From the IMG/VR virus record IMGVR_UViG_3300035665_000199, positions 1-27,197 of that record: a stretch of 27,197 nt of DNA. One strand, 5' to 3'. The translations under genes were made by a program, and so were the position numbers. How positions within the stretch are numbered: position 1 is the first letter of the stretch; each line of letters starts with the position of its first letter. A model generated the notes under the pieces. The model ran no database searches. It was not told where the DNA came from and saw only the letters and a list, made by a program, of their open reading frames with translations. Below are positions 14,656 through 22,627 of this stretch, one piece after another. This stretch comes from a virus.

Positions 14656-14664
14656 ACAATTAAC

Positions 14665-14690
14665 GGGGGCGGCAACGCCCCCATTTTTTT
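14665..14690 (+). terminator. Intrinsic terminator after tail tube gene
   Basis: GGGGGCG (14665-14671), loop GCAA (a GNRA tetraloop) and CGCCCCC (14676-14682) form a 7-bp GC stem, followed by A and seven T. This is the best-formed intrinsic terminator in the window. It ends only 7 nt before the next ATG, so it probably reduces read-through into the chaperone and tape-measure genes. Confidence 0.9.
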
Positions 14691-14696
14691 ACTTTT

Positions 14697-15005
14697 ATGA
14701 TTGAATACATCGAAACAAACAACAAGCGTTTTCCCGTACGATTCGGATTTAACGCATTGCGTGAATTTTCACGCGCAACGGGAATGCCGCTCGCGGCTTT
14801 AACGTCTTTACAAAATGACATCACTTTGGATCAAGCCATTACCTTGGTATGGTGCGGATTCAAAGACGGCGCACGAAAGGACAAAATGCCATTCAAAATG
14901 GCGATTGACGACGTGGCCGATTTGTTGGACGACGATTCGTCAATTTTGGAAAAGTCGTTCGAAATTTTCGGCCGTCAATTCAATTCAGAAGAAGAAAAAA
15001 AATAA
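14697..15005 (+). CDS. Tail assembly chaperone, G-type short product
   Basis: A 102-aa protein. FGFNALREFSRATGM near residues 16-30 and the acidic C-terminal half are typical of tail assembly chaperones that bind the tape measure. It ends SEEEKK just before TAA at 15003-15005, directly after a run of eight A that forms an A AAA AAA slippery heptamer. This is the non-frameshifted product. Confidence 0.85.
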   Translation: MIEYIETNNKRFPVRFGFNALREFSRATGMPLAALTSLQNDITLDQAITLVWCGFKDGARKDKMPFKMAIDDVADLLDDDSSILEKSFEIFGRQFNSEEEKK

Positions 15006-15358
15006 TTGGCCAAAGCATCGACGGCAACGCCGATTTTGAACTGCCCACTTGGGATTCACTTGAAGCGTACGCGTTTGGTCAAATAGGTTTGTCGCCGTCG
15101 CAATTTTACGCAATGACGCCGCGGGAGTTTTCAAATACTTCGCGGGGTTATTCCGAAAAGTTGGAACAACAATATCGCGCCGAATGGGAACGGGCGCGAT
15201 GGATTGCGTCGGTTAACATTGCGCCACATACGAAGAAACGTTTGAAACCGACCGATTTAATTCGGTTCCCGTGGGAAAATAAACGTTTAGGCCCGAAACA
15301 CGTTTGGACGCGTGGCGAGGTCATCGACGCACACAATCAAAGGTTTGGCAAGTCATGA
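14697..15358 (+). CDS. Tail assembly chaperone GT, -1 frameshift product
   Basis: The slippery heptamer A AAA AAA lies at 14996-15002 with zero-frame codons AAA-AAA-TAA. A -1 shift re-reads base 15002 and continues to 15358, giving about 220 aa. The second frame has no good start near its beginning (first ATG at 15113), yet is open right through the slip site and encodes a recognisable TAC domain (WDSLEAYAFG, LSPSQFYAMTPREF). This is the conserved G/GT arrangement of long-tailed phages. A short hairpin, CGGC-AAC-GCCG at 15022-15032, lies 20 nt downstream. Its end overlaps the tape measure ATG. Confidence 0.85.
14996..15002 (+). promoter_or_regulatory. Programmed -1 frameshift slippery site
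   Basis: A AAA AAA in the zero frame of the chaperone gene, immediately followed by TAA. It matches the X XXY YYZ rule, so both tRNAs can re-pair after slipping. The resulting frame (-1) is the one that is open downstream. Confidence 0.85.
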
Positions 15359-17673
15359 ATTTAAGTTCAATCAATTTAAGGTTTTTCGCGAACATTGCCC
15401 CGTTAATTTCGGGGCTAAATAAGGCGGAGCGCGCACTCGATCAAGCGGGGCGCAAAATGCAAGCGACCGGCAAAAAGTTAACGTTTGAACTAACCGCGCC
15501 GATTGCGGCCATTGGCGCGTTATCAGTTAAAGTTTTTGCGGATTTTGAAGCACAAATGTCACAAGTTAAAGCCGTTACGGGGGCATCAGCAAGTGAATTT
15601 GAAATGCTGAAAAAAAATGCGGAAACTCTTGGCGCATCTACTGCGTTCACCGCTACCGAGGTGGCGGAATTACAAACGGAATTTGGTAAACTTGGATTTA
15701 CCGCAACTGAAATCGACAAAGTAACGGAATCAACTTTGTATTTGGCGCAAATCGCTGGTTCGGATTTAGCAACGGCGGCCGGGGTCGCTGGCGGAACTTT
15801 GCGCGGATTCGGTTTAGATGCCTCGGAAACGGCTCGTGTCGCCGACGTGATGGCGATGGCGTTCAACAAATCGGGTTTGGACATGGAAAGTTTTGCCGAT
15901 TCCATGAAATACGTTGCCCCAGTCGCTAAAGTCGCAAACGTATCACTTGAGGAAACTACCGCGGCACTTGGTATTTTAAGTGATAGCAATATAAAAGGTT
16001 CTCAAGCGGGAACGTCGATGCGTCGTATTTTGTTGGAATTAGGCAAAGAATCCGGAACATTGTCCGAAAAAATCGAAAAGGTTTCCAAACGCGGAATAAG
16101 TTTGGAAAACGCGATGGACGAAGTTGGAATGTCCGCCCAAACTGCGTTGATTGTATTACAACAAAATGCCGATAAATTACCAGCACTAACTCAAGCATTG
16201 GAAAACTCCGCTGGCGAAGCAAAGAAATTCGCTGACGTTGTGCGCGACAACCTTGGCGGTACAATGGATGAATTTATGGGTTCGCTTGAGGCGCTCGCAT
16301 TATCAATCGGGCAAATCGTATCGGTTGTATTGCGTCCGTTTTTGGTGATGCTGACTTCTGTTTTTCAAACACTAAACAACGCTCCGCCAATCATAAAGGT
16401 TTTAGTTGTCGCGTTCGCTGCGTTGCTCGCCGCAATCGGGCCGCTATTATTCACGTTCGGTTTGCTGCAGCGAAACTTTATTTTAATGTTGCCCTACCTC
16501 ACCAAGATAGGGGCGGCATTGCGCTTTATTGCATTCCAAGGGCTTAAAATACTGATTGGCCCGATTGGTATTGTAGTGGCGGCATTGGCGGCGCTCGGCG
16601 CGATTGCGCTATATGTCGGCTACAATTTCGAAGCCTTTAAGGTGATCGCGTTGAACGCAATCAAAACGCTGGCAAACTTCGGAATCAAAATTCTAAATAA
16701 TTTATTGGGTGTCTTTAACAATGTCGCCGGTGCGCTTGGTATGGATTCCGTCAAAATCGAATTGTTTGAAAAGTTAGAAACCGAGGCCGTTCCGAAACTC
16801 AAATCAATTTCCGAGGTTGCCAAAGAAGTCAAACGCGACGTCGCCAAAATGTTTGGCGGTGGCGGCGCGGCCGCGGGCGGTGGCGGCGGTGGACTATCTT
16901 CGGCGGCCGCATCGTTCGACGAAGTAATCGGATCCGAAGGTAATGGCGAAACGGGTGCGGGCGGAACTGGCGTCGTCGGGGCGGTAAAAGCGTTTAGCAA
17001 TTTGGCGAAGGTCGCGCCCAAGGCGATGCACGCCGTTTCGATTTCGGTTGCCAACGGCGTCAAAAAAATGATTGTGCCTATTGAGTCCATGACCGAAAAA
17101 CAATTCAAGTTGATTGAGGCAACGCGGCAAATGTCCAAAGATATTTCGTCCGCAATTACTGGCGCCGCGACATCGTTCGTGATCGGTATCGGTGAAATGA
17201 TTGGCGCCTCAATCGCGGGCGGCCAAGGCATTCAAAACTTTGGAATGTTTGCATTGCAATCGTTGGCGGGTCTTTTGCAATCGGTCGGTGAAATGGCAAT
17301 CCAAACCGGCATTGCACTTTTAGGGATTCAAGTCGCCCTAAAAACGCTGAACCCCTATGTCGCCATTGCGGCCGGTATTGCGTTGGTTGCACTCGCGTCG
17401 GGAATCAAAAGTTCGCTCGCTAAAAAGGCCGACGGCATGGGCGGCATTCCAGCACTCGCCGAGGGCGGAATCGCCACGGGGCCGACGCTCGCATTGATTG
17501 GTGAAGGTAAAGGGCCGGAGGCGGTCATTCCGTTGGACAAACTCGAAGGCATGATGGGCGGCGGTTTCGGCAATGGCCAAAATGTAGTCGTCACCGGGCG
17601 CATCCAAGGTTCAGACATTTTAATTTCGTCCGAGCGTGCGGAACGTCAACGTTCACGATACCGCGGATTTTAA
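15355..17673 (+). CDS. Tape measure protein
   Basis: A 772-aa protein, the second largest in the window. The N-terminal 300 residues are a TMP core domain (FADFEAQMSQVKAVTG near 65, NIKGSQAGTSMRRIL near 210-225). The middle has several hydrophobic helices (IKVLVVAFAALLAAIGPLLF and others), then a Gly-rich hinge (GGGGAAAGGGGGG, near 500-515). The C-terminus has ALAEGG and GEGKGPEAVIPLDKL, common TMP endings. It sets tail length; at about 0.15 nm per residue, the tail would be near 115 nm. ATG 15355 overlaps the chaperone stop. Confidence 0.93.
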   Translation: MNLSSINLRFFANIAPLISGLNKAERALDQAGRKMQATGKKLTFELTAPIAAIGALSVKVFADFEAQMSQVKAVTGASASEFEMLKKNAETLGASTAFTATEVAELQTEFGKLGFTATEIDKVTESTLYLAQIAGSDLATAAGVAGGTLRGFGLDASETARVADVMAMAFNKSGLDMESFADSMKYVAPVAKVANVSLEETTAALGILSDSNIKGSQAGTSMRRILLELGKESGTLSEKIEKVSKRGISLENAMDEVGMSAQTALIVLQQNADKLPALTQALENSAGEAKKFADVVRDNLGGTMDEFMGSLEALALSIGQIVSVVLRPFLVMLTSVFQTLNNAPPIIKVLVVAFAALLAAIGPLLFTFGLLQRNFILMLPYLTKIGAALRFIAFQGLKILIGPIGIVVAALAALGAIALYVGYNFEAFKVIALNAIKTLANFGIKILNNLLGVFNNVAGALGMDSVKIELFEKLETEAVPKLKSISEVAKEVKRDVAKMFGGGGAAAGGGGGGLSSAAASFDEVIGSEGNGETGAGGTGVVGAVKAFSNLAKVAPKAMHAVSISVANGVKKMIVPIESMTEKQFKLIEATRQMSKDISSAITGAATSFVIGIGEMIGASIAGGQGIQNFGMFALQSLAGLLQSVGEMAIQTGIALLGIQVALKTLNPYVAIAAGIALVALASGIKSSLAKKADGMGGIPALAEGGIATGPTLALIGEGKGPEAVIPLDKLEGMMGGGFGNGQNVVVTGRIQGSDILISSERAERQRSRYRGF

Positions 17674-17685
17674 CAAAACAAAAAA

Positions 17686-20253
17686 ATGGCCATTCGTTTA
17701 TTTTCTGAATTCAAATCCGACCTCGGTATTTTATACCGCATTGAAATCCACGATACCGAATGGGCCGCCGCATCGACGGAATTCAACGTGGATTCACGCG
17801 GTTTTGAACTGACGTACGACGGCGAAACCGACGACATCGTTTCACCGATTGTCGGTTCGAAATTGACGTTCGGCGCGTATTCAACCGACGGGACATTCGA
17901 AACCTTTATCGCCTTACTTAAAACATTCCAAGAAAATCGTTTTCGCGTTGTCGTGTACCGCCCCGGCGACATTTGGAATTCATGGGTTGATTTTTGGCAA
18001 AACGCGACAACGCCGTGGGATGAAGCCGATTTGTTTTGGATTGGTTGGTTGACGCAAGATTTGATCAACGTCGAGGACGCATCGCAGCCGTACGTTTACG
18101 AAATGACTGCAACCGATGGTTTGGGTCGTTTGGCGAACATAGATTATACCGCCGACAACGCAATCATTCAAACGAACGGATTTAAGGCAACCAAGGTTGT
18201 TGACGTTATTAAAAACGCGCTGGTAAATATCGGAACCTCGGATTTATGGAGCGCAACAAATACGTTTTTCGAAACGTCGGTTGACTGGTGGGAAACAACC
18301 GCGCAAACATATTCGACCGCCGTTGACCCGTTGTCGCAGCACGCGTTCGACGTTCGTTTGTTCAACGAGTTCGACGACGACGGCAACGTCGTTCGTTCGT
18401 CGTCGTTTGAATTACTGCGTCAAATCGCCACACTTTACAACGCGAGGATTTTTCTACAAAACGGCCGATTTGTTTTCGAACAATACGGCAACCGCGACAC
18501 GGCGTCGCGCTACGTTTCGCGGTACGATAAAACGGCGACACAAATCGAACGCGTTTTCCGAAACGACGACGTGGCAATCGATCAAACCTTGACGGCCGCG
18601 CGGCGGTCGGGAAATAACTACAATTTTTTGCCCGCGGTTAAAAAAGTAAGCGCGCATTTTATTCAACGTTTTTTGTCGTTGTTCGGCGAGTTCGGTATCT
18701 TCGGCGGGTTCCGTTTCTCAAACACGCTCACGACATACCCCGTCGGCTTTATTGCGGGCGGCCCCGGAATCCAGTTGAACATTGGCGCGTTGAATTTTAA
18801 TTTCAAAATAACGGGGCCATTCGCAATCGTTGACCAACTTTTCGCGGTTTTCAAAATGAGAATTCGCATTCAAGATTCGTCAACTGGAACGTTCTATTAT
18901 TTCAACCGCCCTTTTCTTAACGTGTCGGCCGTCGGTCAAATGTTCGGCCCCGCAACGTGGTCAACTACGGCGGGCGAATACTTTTTTGATTTGCCTTCGT
19001 TCTTCACGCCCGGCCCCGTTGTATTCACATCGTCGGTCGCGGGCGTAACGTCAAACAATGTCGGAATACTTACCGACGATTTGCCCGTGAGCGGTGAACT
19101 CGATTTGATTCTTACCCTTCACGGCATTTTCCGTTCGAACAACGGAACGACATTCACGCCAGCGTCGCCCGCGACGTATGACGCGAGTTTCCTTTTCGGA
19201 ATCAAAAAGGACGGAGCCGACGACGCGCCGGGAACGACGTTTTCGTCGAACAATACGGCGTCGGGCATTGATTCAAATATAGTTCTTGAACTCGGCGACG
19301 TGTTTCTCGCCGACGGCCCACGTCAAACGGGGCATTTGTCGGCGTTCAATGGTACGGATTATGTCGCGACCGCGGATTGGCGAAAAGGCCCAAGCGGTGC
19401 GGGAATACCGATATTAAAATTATTGACCAACGAAACGTTGGCGTTGCACGTTCGACCGATTGAGCAATATAATGGATCAATCATTGGAACGTTCGGTATC
19501 GGTCAACGCGTTGTATTTAATTCAACGGCGTACCTCATGACCGGCGGAACGTTCACGGCAAACGTGGACGAATGGTCGGCGACATGGTATAGAATTCAAA
19601 CCCTTCGCGGTTCCGTGGTTGCGCTGGATCCTGTGAACGATTTAATCACGCGGTCGGCGCTCAGTAGTTCCACAACGTCGGGCGAATCGCCGAACGATAT
19701 TATTGGCGGCCGTATTGGCGGTATGATCGTAAACATTGACGAACAAAAGGTCGGCCCCTACGAACAAACGGCAACGGGCGGACGCATCAACGGAACCGCA
19801 AACGTCACGGGCGCGACCACGTTGTCGTCCACACTCGGCGTCACCGGCGCGACGACAATGAACGCCGCAACGATAAACGGAACCGCAACGTTGAACGCGA
19901 AATCCATTGTTAACGGATCGTGGAACGCAAACATTCGCGACGTTGACGCGGGCGCGGGTGCGGATTATTCGGTTGAGGCAACCGACTATATTTTGTTCGT
20001 GAACTACACGGGCGGTTCGGGAACGTTCACCATTTATTTGCCGCCAGTTGCCGAGAACGAAGGGCGCATGATTCGGATCAAGACCGACGACACGATTTCA
20101 AACTCGAACGCGTTGTCAATCGAACCCGACGCCGGCGACACGTCCGCAACGATTGACGGCGAATCCGCGTCGGCAATGACACGCGCTTACGACGGCGCGA
20201 CCTACCTATGTCACAACGGCGATTGGTGGTTGATTCAGAAAAAAGAAAAGTAA
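17686..20253 (+). CDS. Tail-tip / baseplate protein with fibre-like C-terminus
   Basis: An 855-aa protein directly after the tape measure. The first 160 residues (FSEFKSDLGILYRIEI, then paired Trp-rich segments) look like the tail-tip protein commonly found at this position in Bacteroidota phages. The middle is beta-rich. The C-terminal 150 residues have fibre-type repeats (NVTGATTLSS, GVTGATTMNA) and a final domain with GSGTFTIYLPP and HNGDWWLIQ. It probably joins the tail tip to fibres and host receptors. I cannot name a close homologue. Confidence 0.75.
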   Translation: MAIRLFSEFKSDLGILYRIEIHDTEWAAASTEFNVDSRGFELTYDGETDDIVSPIVGSKLTFGAYSTDGTFETFIALLKTFQENRFRVVVYRPGDIWNSWVDFWQNATTPWDEADLFWIGWLTQDLINVEDASQPYVYEMTATDGLGRLANIDYTADNAIIQTNGFKATKVVDVIKNALVNIGTSDLWSATNTFFETSVDWWETTAQTYSTAVDPLSQHAFDVRLFNEFDDDGNVVRSSSFELLRQIATLYNARIFLQNGRFVFEQYGNRDTASRYVSRYDKTATQIERVFRNDDVAIDQTLTAARRSGNNYNFLPAVKKVSAHFIQRFLSLFGEFGIFGGFRFSNTLTTYPVGFIAGGPGIQLNIGALNFNFKITGPFAIVDQLFAVFKMRIRIQDSSTGTFYYFNRPFLNVSAVGQMFGPATWSTTAGEYFFDLPSFFTPGPVVFTSSVAGVTSNNVGILTDDLPVSGELDLILTLHGIFRSNNGTTFTPASPATYDASFLFGIKKDGADDAPGTTFSSNNTASGIDSNIVLELGDVFLADGPRQTGHLSAFNGTDYVATADWRKGPSGAGIPILKLLTNETLALHVRPIEQYNGSIIGTFGIGQRVVFNSTAYLMTGGTFTANVDEWSATWYRIQTLRGSVVALDPVNDLITRSALSSSTTSGESPNDIIGGRIGGMIVNIDEQKVGPYEQTATGGRINGTANVTGATTLSSTLGVTGATTMNAATINGTATLNAKSIVNGSWNANIRDVDAGAGADYSVEATDYILFVNYTGGSGTFTIYLPPVAENEGRMIRIKTDDTISNSNALSIEPDAGDTSATIDGESASAMTRAYDGATYLCHNGDWWLIQKKEK

Positions 20254-20254
20254 A

Positions 20255-20283
20255 CCGCGTTTTATCATTGTTGATAAAATCGG
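20255..20283 (+). terminator. Hairpin after tail-tip gene
   Basis: TTTTATCA (20260-20267), TTGT and TGATAAAA (20272-20279) form a perfect 8-bp stem with a 4-nt loop, with CCG/CGG pairing outside across a small internal loop. It starts within a few bases of the stop at 20253. There is no T-tract, so termination is uncertain; it may protect the 3' end of the upstream mRNA. Confidence 0.45.
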
Positions 20284-20284
20284 G

Positions 20285-20314
20285 TTAGCCTCGTAATATA
20301 ATGAATTAAATTTG
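20285..20314 (+). promoter_or_regulatory. Candidate promoter for the fibre operon
   Basis: TAAATTTG at 20307-20314 matches TAnnTTTG exactly. The -33 box is weak (TTAG at 20285, 19-nt spacer). Transcription would start at about 20320, almost at the ATG of the 53-aa gene (20322), so the message would be nearly leaderless. Confidence 0.4.
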
Positions 20315-20321
20315 TAGAACA

Positions 20322-20483
20322 ATGCACTCAGCGATTTACATTTCATTGTTTCGTCGAAACCGAATTAACTCGATTTCATCGGCCATTATTGGTTCGGGGT
20401 CGGTTGGCGGCGGCGGCGAAGAACGTTGGGAATTGCTCGGTGATAATTGGGAATCTATAAATAGAACATGGGAACAACTTTAA
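20322..20483 (+). CDS. Small protein with NWE motif before tail fibre
   Basis: A 53-aa reading frame from ATG 20322 to TAA 20481-20483. The middle is a Gly-rich linker (GSGSVGGGGEE), and the C-terminus is WELLGDNWESINRTWEQL, with regularly spaced Trp-Glu pairs. I have seen similar Trp-rich small proteins between tail-tip and fibre genes of Bacteroidota phages, but know no function. Its end overlaps the fibre gene start by 16 nt. Confidence 0.55.
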   Translation: MHSAIYISLFRRNRINSISSAIIGSGSVGGGGEERWELLGDNWESINRTWEQL

Positions 20484-21508
20484 CGGGGACAACCCCACAG
20501 GACACATACGATAGCCTTATTAAGGTTACGGACAACGGGCCACTAACGGGGTCACTAAAGAAACTGACTGACGGATTAGGCAACGATTCTTCTTTGTCTT
20601 TGTCAACGACTGCTGCTTCCTTATCGGGAACTTTAGCAGTAACGGGAACATCTACCTTTAATAGCGGTCAGAACGTATTGTATGCTTCGTTTGACAATGA
20701 TGCCGCTTTATTTCAGCGTGTTGGTGCTTATGGTGCGGTCATTCGTTTAGGTCGTAGTGGAGTAAGTCAAACGGCAACTATTGACTATCCTACTGATGGC
20801 ACATTAGCACTTTCAACTGTTGGTGTTGAGCGTATGCGCATCACCGCATCAGGCAACGTAGGCATCGGCACGGATGCGCCTACGAGACAACTATCAATAT
20901 CGGCAACGAATCCGCAAATGGTTTTAAAATCCACAACTACTACGGGTTTTTCAGAATTATATTTTGGCGATAGTGCAGCAGACAATGGATTCGTTGGCTA
21001 TGCTCACAATGGTGATTATATGTACTTTGGCACTAATAATGCCGAGAAAGTTCGTATTCTTTCGGGAGGCGGTATAACCTTCAACGGGGACACCACACAA
21101 GCCAACGCCCTTGATGACTACGAAGAAGGCACTTGGACTATGGGTGTATCGTTTGGTGGTGCGTCTGTTGGTGTGACTTATACTTCTCAAGGGGGAACAT
21201 ATACCAAGATAGGTAGGCAAGTCACGGTGAACGGATTTATCATACTATCAAGCAAAGGAAGTTCAGTAGGTGGCGCAGATATTACGGGCTTACCTTTTAC
21301 GAGTGGGAATACTACGGGAAACAATCCTTCTGCAAGTGTTTGGCTTTTTAATGTAAGTTTTGCAAATCAATTTCAAGCCGTTGGCAACCAAAACGCAACG
21401 ACTATTACATTATATGAAACAACCGAAGCGGGTGCAGTTAGTGGATTGGAAGATACTAATTTTGCTAATGACTCAAGAATTGCGGTTAACCTCACCTACT
21501 TCGTATAA
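20468..21508 (+). CDS. Tail fibre / receptor-binding protein
   Basis: A 346-aa protein. The N-terminus has TYDSLIKVTDNGPLTG, a possible attachment part. Beta-repeat segments follow (SLSGTLAVTGTSTFNSG near residues 50-66). GNVGIGTDAPTRQLSI near 128-143 is a motif common in fibre proteins. The C-terminal domain begins DDYEEGTWTMGVSFGG (near 218) and includes YTKIGRQVTVNGFI and ITGLPF, typical of variable receptor-binding fibre tips. Base composition and codon use (many TCT, CTT, ACT, less CpG) differ clearly from the rest, which suggests acquisition by transfer. Confidence 0.8.
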   Translation: MGTTLTGTTPQDTYDSLIKVTDNGPLTGSLKKLTDGLGNDSSLSLSTTAASLSGTLAVTGTSTFNSGQNVLYASFDNDAALFQRVGAYGAVIRLGRSGVSQTATIDYPTDGTLALSTVGVERMRITASGNVGIGTDAPTRQLSISATNPQMVLKSTTTTGFSELYFGDSAADNGFVGYAHNGDYMYFGTNNAEKVRILSGGGITFNGDTTQANALDDYEEGTWTMGVSFGGASVGVTYTSQGGTYTKIGRQVTVNGFIILSSKGSSVGGADITGLPFTSGNTTGNNPSASVWLFNVSFANQFQAVGNQNATTITLYETTEAGAVSGLEDTNFANDSRIAVNLTYFV

Positions 21509-21527
21509 CAACTAAACAACAAACAAA

Positions 21528-21797
21528 ATGATTGAAGAAGTAATCTACATCAGCGACTTTAACGTCAAATTAGACGGAACTATCGCAGTCCGCAAAACAA
21601 CTGACGTTACCAAAGACGGAGCCGTAATCGCTTCATCTTATTGGCGCGTTGTGCTTGCAGTTAACGACCCTGCTGCCGATGAGGTATTGGGAGTTGATGG
21701 CTACTACCGCACCCTTGCCAACGATGCTTGGGCAATGATTCCAACGCCCGTAGTGGTTGAGGAGGTCGTGACCGAACCGGCCAACGCCGCGGAATAA
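21528..21797 (+). CDS. Small protein downstream of tail fibre
   Basis: An 89-aa protein. A beta-rich core (VIYISDFNVKLDGTIAVRK, residues 5-23; SYWRVVLAVND near 42-52) is followed by a Val/Glu/Ala-rich tail. It is probably a fibre accessory or assembly factor, judged from its position 19 nt after the fibre gene. Its first half shares the composition of the fibre gene. TAATG overlaps the next start. Confidence 0.6.
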   Translation: MIEEVIYISDFNVKLDGTIAVRKTTDVTKDGAVIASSYWRVVLAVNDPAADEVLGVDGYYRTLANDAWAMIPTPVVVEEVVTEPANAAE

Positions 21798-21922
21798 TGG
21801 ATCACCTTCGCGAACGCCTCGTTCAATTACAACAACGGGAACAAGTCCTTTTGATGGAGTTGGACGAGGTTCGTGTACTGGTTCAAGCGTACAACAATAC
21901 GCTGGAGGGCAAAACTGAATAA
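21797..21922 (+). CDS. 41-aa coiled-coil protein
   Basis: A short frame from ATG 21797, overlapping the previous TAA by one base, to TAA 21920-21922. Nearly the entire sequence is a charged amphipathic helix (LRERLVQLQQREQVLLMELD). No TM segment. It may oligomerise or act with the neighbouring membrane proteins. It is short, so support is mainly the start-stop overlap and clean helix pattern. Confidence 0.5.
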   Translation: MDHLRERLVQLQQREQVLLMELDEVRVLVQAYNNTLEGKTE

Positions 21923-21924
21923 CG

Positions 21925-22107
21925 ATGACAAGGGGCGAACAAACGGGTTTGGCGTTCATGTCCACGATGGTTTCGTGGTTGCCAATGAACCCAATTTTGT
22001 CGGCGGTTGCGTCGGTGTTCGCCATCATATTGTCGGCGATGCTTATTTACAAAACGTATCTTGACATTCGGTACCGGCACGAACTACGCAAAAAAGACAA
22101 ACAATGA
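21925..22107 (+). CDS. Small membrane protein, holin candidate
   Basis: A 60-aa protein with one clear TM segment (ILSAVASVFAIILSAMLIY, near residues 24-42) and a strongly basic C-terminus (RYRHELRKKDKQ). Small size, TM layout and location just upstream of the endolysin fit a holin or antiholin. Start at ATG 21925, two bases after the previous stop. The stop overlaps the next ATG. Confidence 0.6.
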   Translation: MTRGEQTGLAFMSTMVSWLPMNPILSAVASVFAIILSAMLIYKTYLDIRYRHELRKKDKQ

Positions 22108-22283
22108 TTGATCGGTTATTCCGCAATCTAAAAACCACGTTCTTGGGTTTGATCGTTTTGCTGGTTTGTTTCGGTTTCGTTTGGTTCGGCAAAGCGACAT
22201 TGACCGAACTCGGCGTTTTCGTCGTGGGCGGATTTTCAATGTTGTTTCTCAAAGACCCAAAGACCGATGGCGGCGAAAAGTAA
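22104..22283 (+). CDS. Second small membrane protein, holin candidate
   Basis: A 59-aa protein coupled to the previous gene by ATGA. It has two hydrophobic segments (TFLGLIVLLVCFGFVWFG near 12-29 and LGVFVVGGFSMLFL near 36-49) with a short charged link and a polar tail. Two-TM proteins of this size next to an amidase are often holins. Which of the two membrane genes is the holin, and whether one is the inhibitor, cannot be told from sequence. Confidence 0.6.
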   Translation: MIDRLFRNLKTTFLGLIVLLVCFGFVWFGKATLTELGVFVVGGFSMLFLKDPKTDGGEK

Positions 22284-22389
22284 TTCGGTTTCAACCCACG
22301 TTTCGAAATCGCACAAACGCGGCAAACACGCGAAGTGTGCCAAACACGGCAACAAAACAAAGCCAAACCGCGGCCAAGGTCGGTCGTGA
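22267..22389 (+). CDS. 40-aa basic His/Lys-rich protein
   Basis: A short frame from ATG 22267 to TGA 22387-22389, overlapping the membrane protein gene by 17 nt in another frame. It is rich in Lys, His, Arg and Gly (SHKRGKHAKCAKHGNK, then NRGQGR) with one Cys. The composition is coherent, and I associate similar basic proteins with this position in Bacteroidota phages. It could bind nucleic acid or metal. Homology would be needed to be sure. Confidence 0.5.
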   Translation: MAAKSNSVSTHVSKSHKRGKHAKCAKHGNKTKPNRGQGRS

Positions 22390-22627
22390 CATATTTACTA
22401 TGTTTTTTGTTACGAATAGTGAACCCTTTATCGTGCATTGAGTGGCACATTCGTTGTCAATGTACGTTTTATTGTACATTATGACTACAAATTGTGCAAT
22501 TAAACGAACGTTACCAATATGCAAAAGGTGCAAATTGCTAATTCAAATTAGCATAAATTTTGCAAAGTGTCAAGTCAAATGGGCATAAAGTGTAAAACGT
22601 GCAACTTTTGATATTGAAAACGTGACC
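22390..22627 (+). promoter_or_regulatory. AT-rich noncoding region with TGCAAA boxes and inverted repeats
   Basis: This is the longest noncoding stretch apart from the dispersed repeats. It holds AATGTAC-8 nt-GTACATT (22459-22480), AATTG-TG-CAATT (22490-22501) and GCTAATT-CA-AATTAGC (22537-22552), the last nested inside TGCAAA (22529) and TTTGCA (22564). TGCAAA-like boxes start at 22520, 22529, 22561, 22591 (TGTAAAA) and 22600 (TGCAAC). A possible promoter (TTG 22535, 16 nt, TAAATTTT 22554) would contain the inverted repeat as its spacer, as an operator might. A replication origin is the main alternative. Confidence 0.55.

Noticed and set aside
15089-15358. Independent 89-aa gene starting at TTG 15089
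   Set aside because: The frame is open upstream to the slippery A-run, and the TAC domain begins before 15089, so it is better explained as the frameshift extension.
15441-15989. 182-aa minus-strand frame opposite the tape measure N-terminus
   Set aside because: It is composed mostly of Ala, Ser and Pro as the complement of an Ala/Thr-rich helix region; no motif or promoter.
16620-17231. 203-aa open frame on the minus strand inside the tape measure gene
   Set aside because: It mirrors a Gly/Ala-rich coding region, giving a low-complexity Pro/Ala/Ser protein with no start context. The + strand gene is certain.
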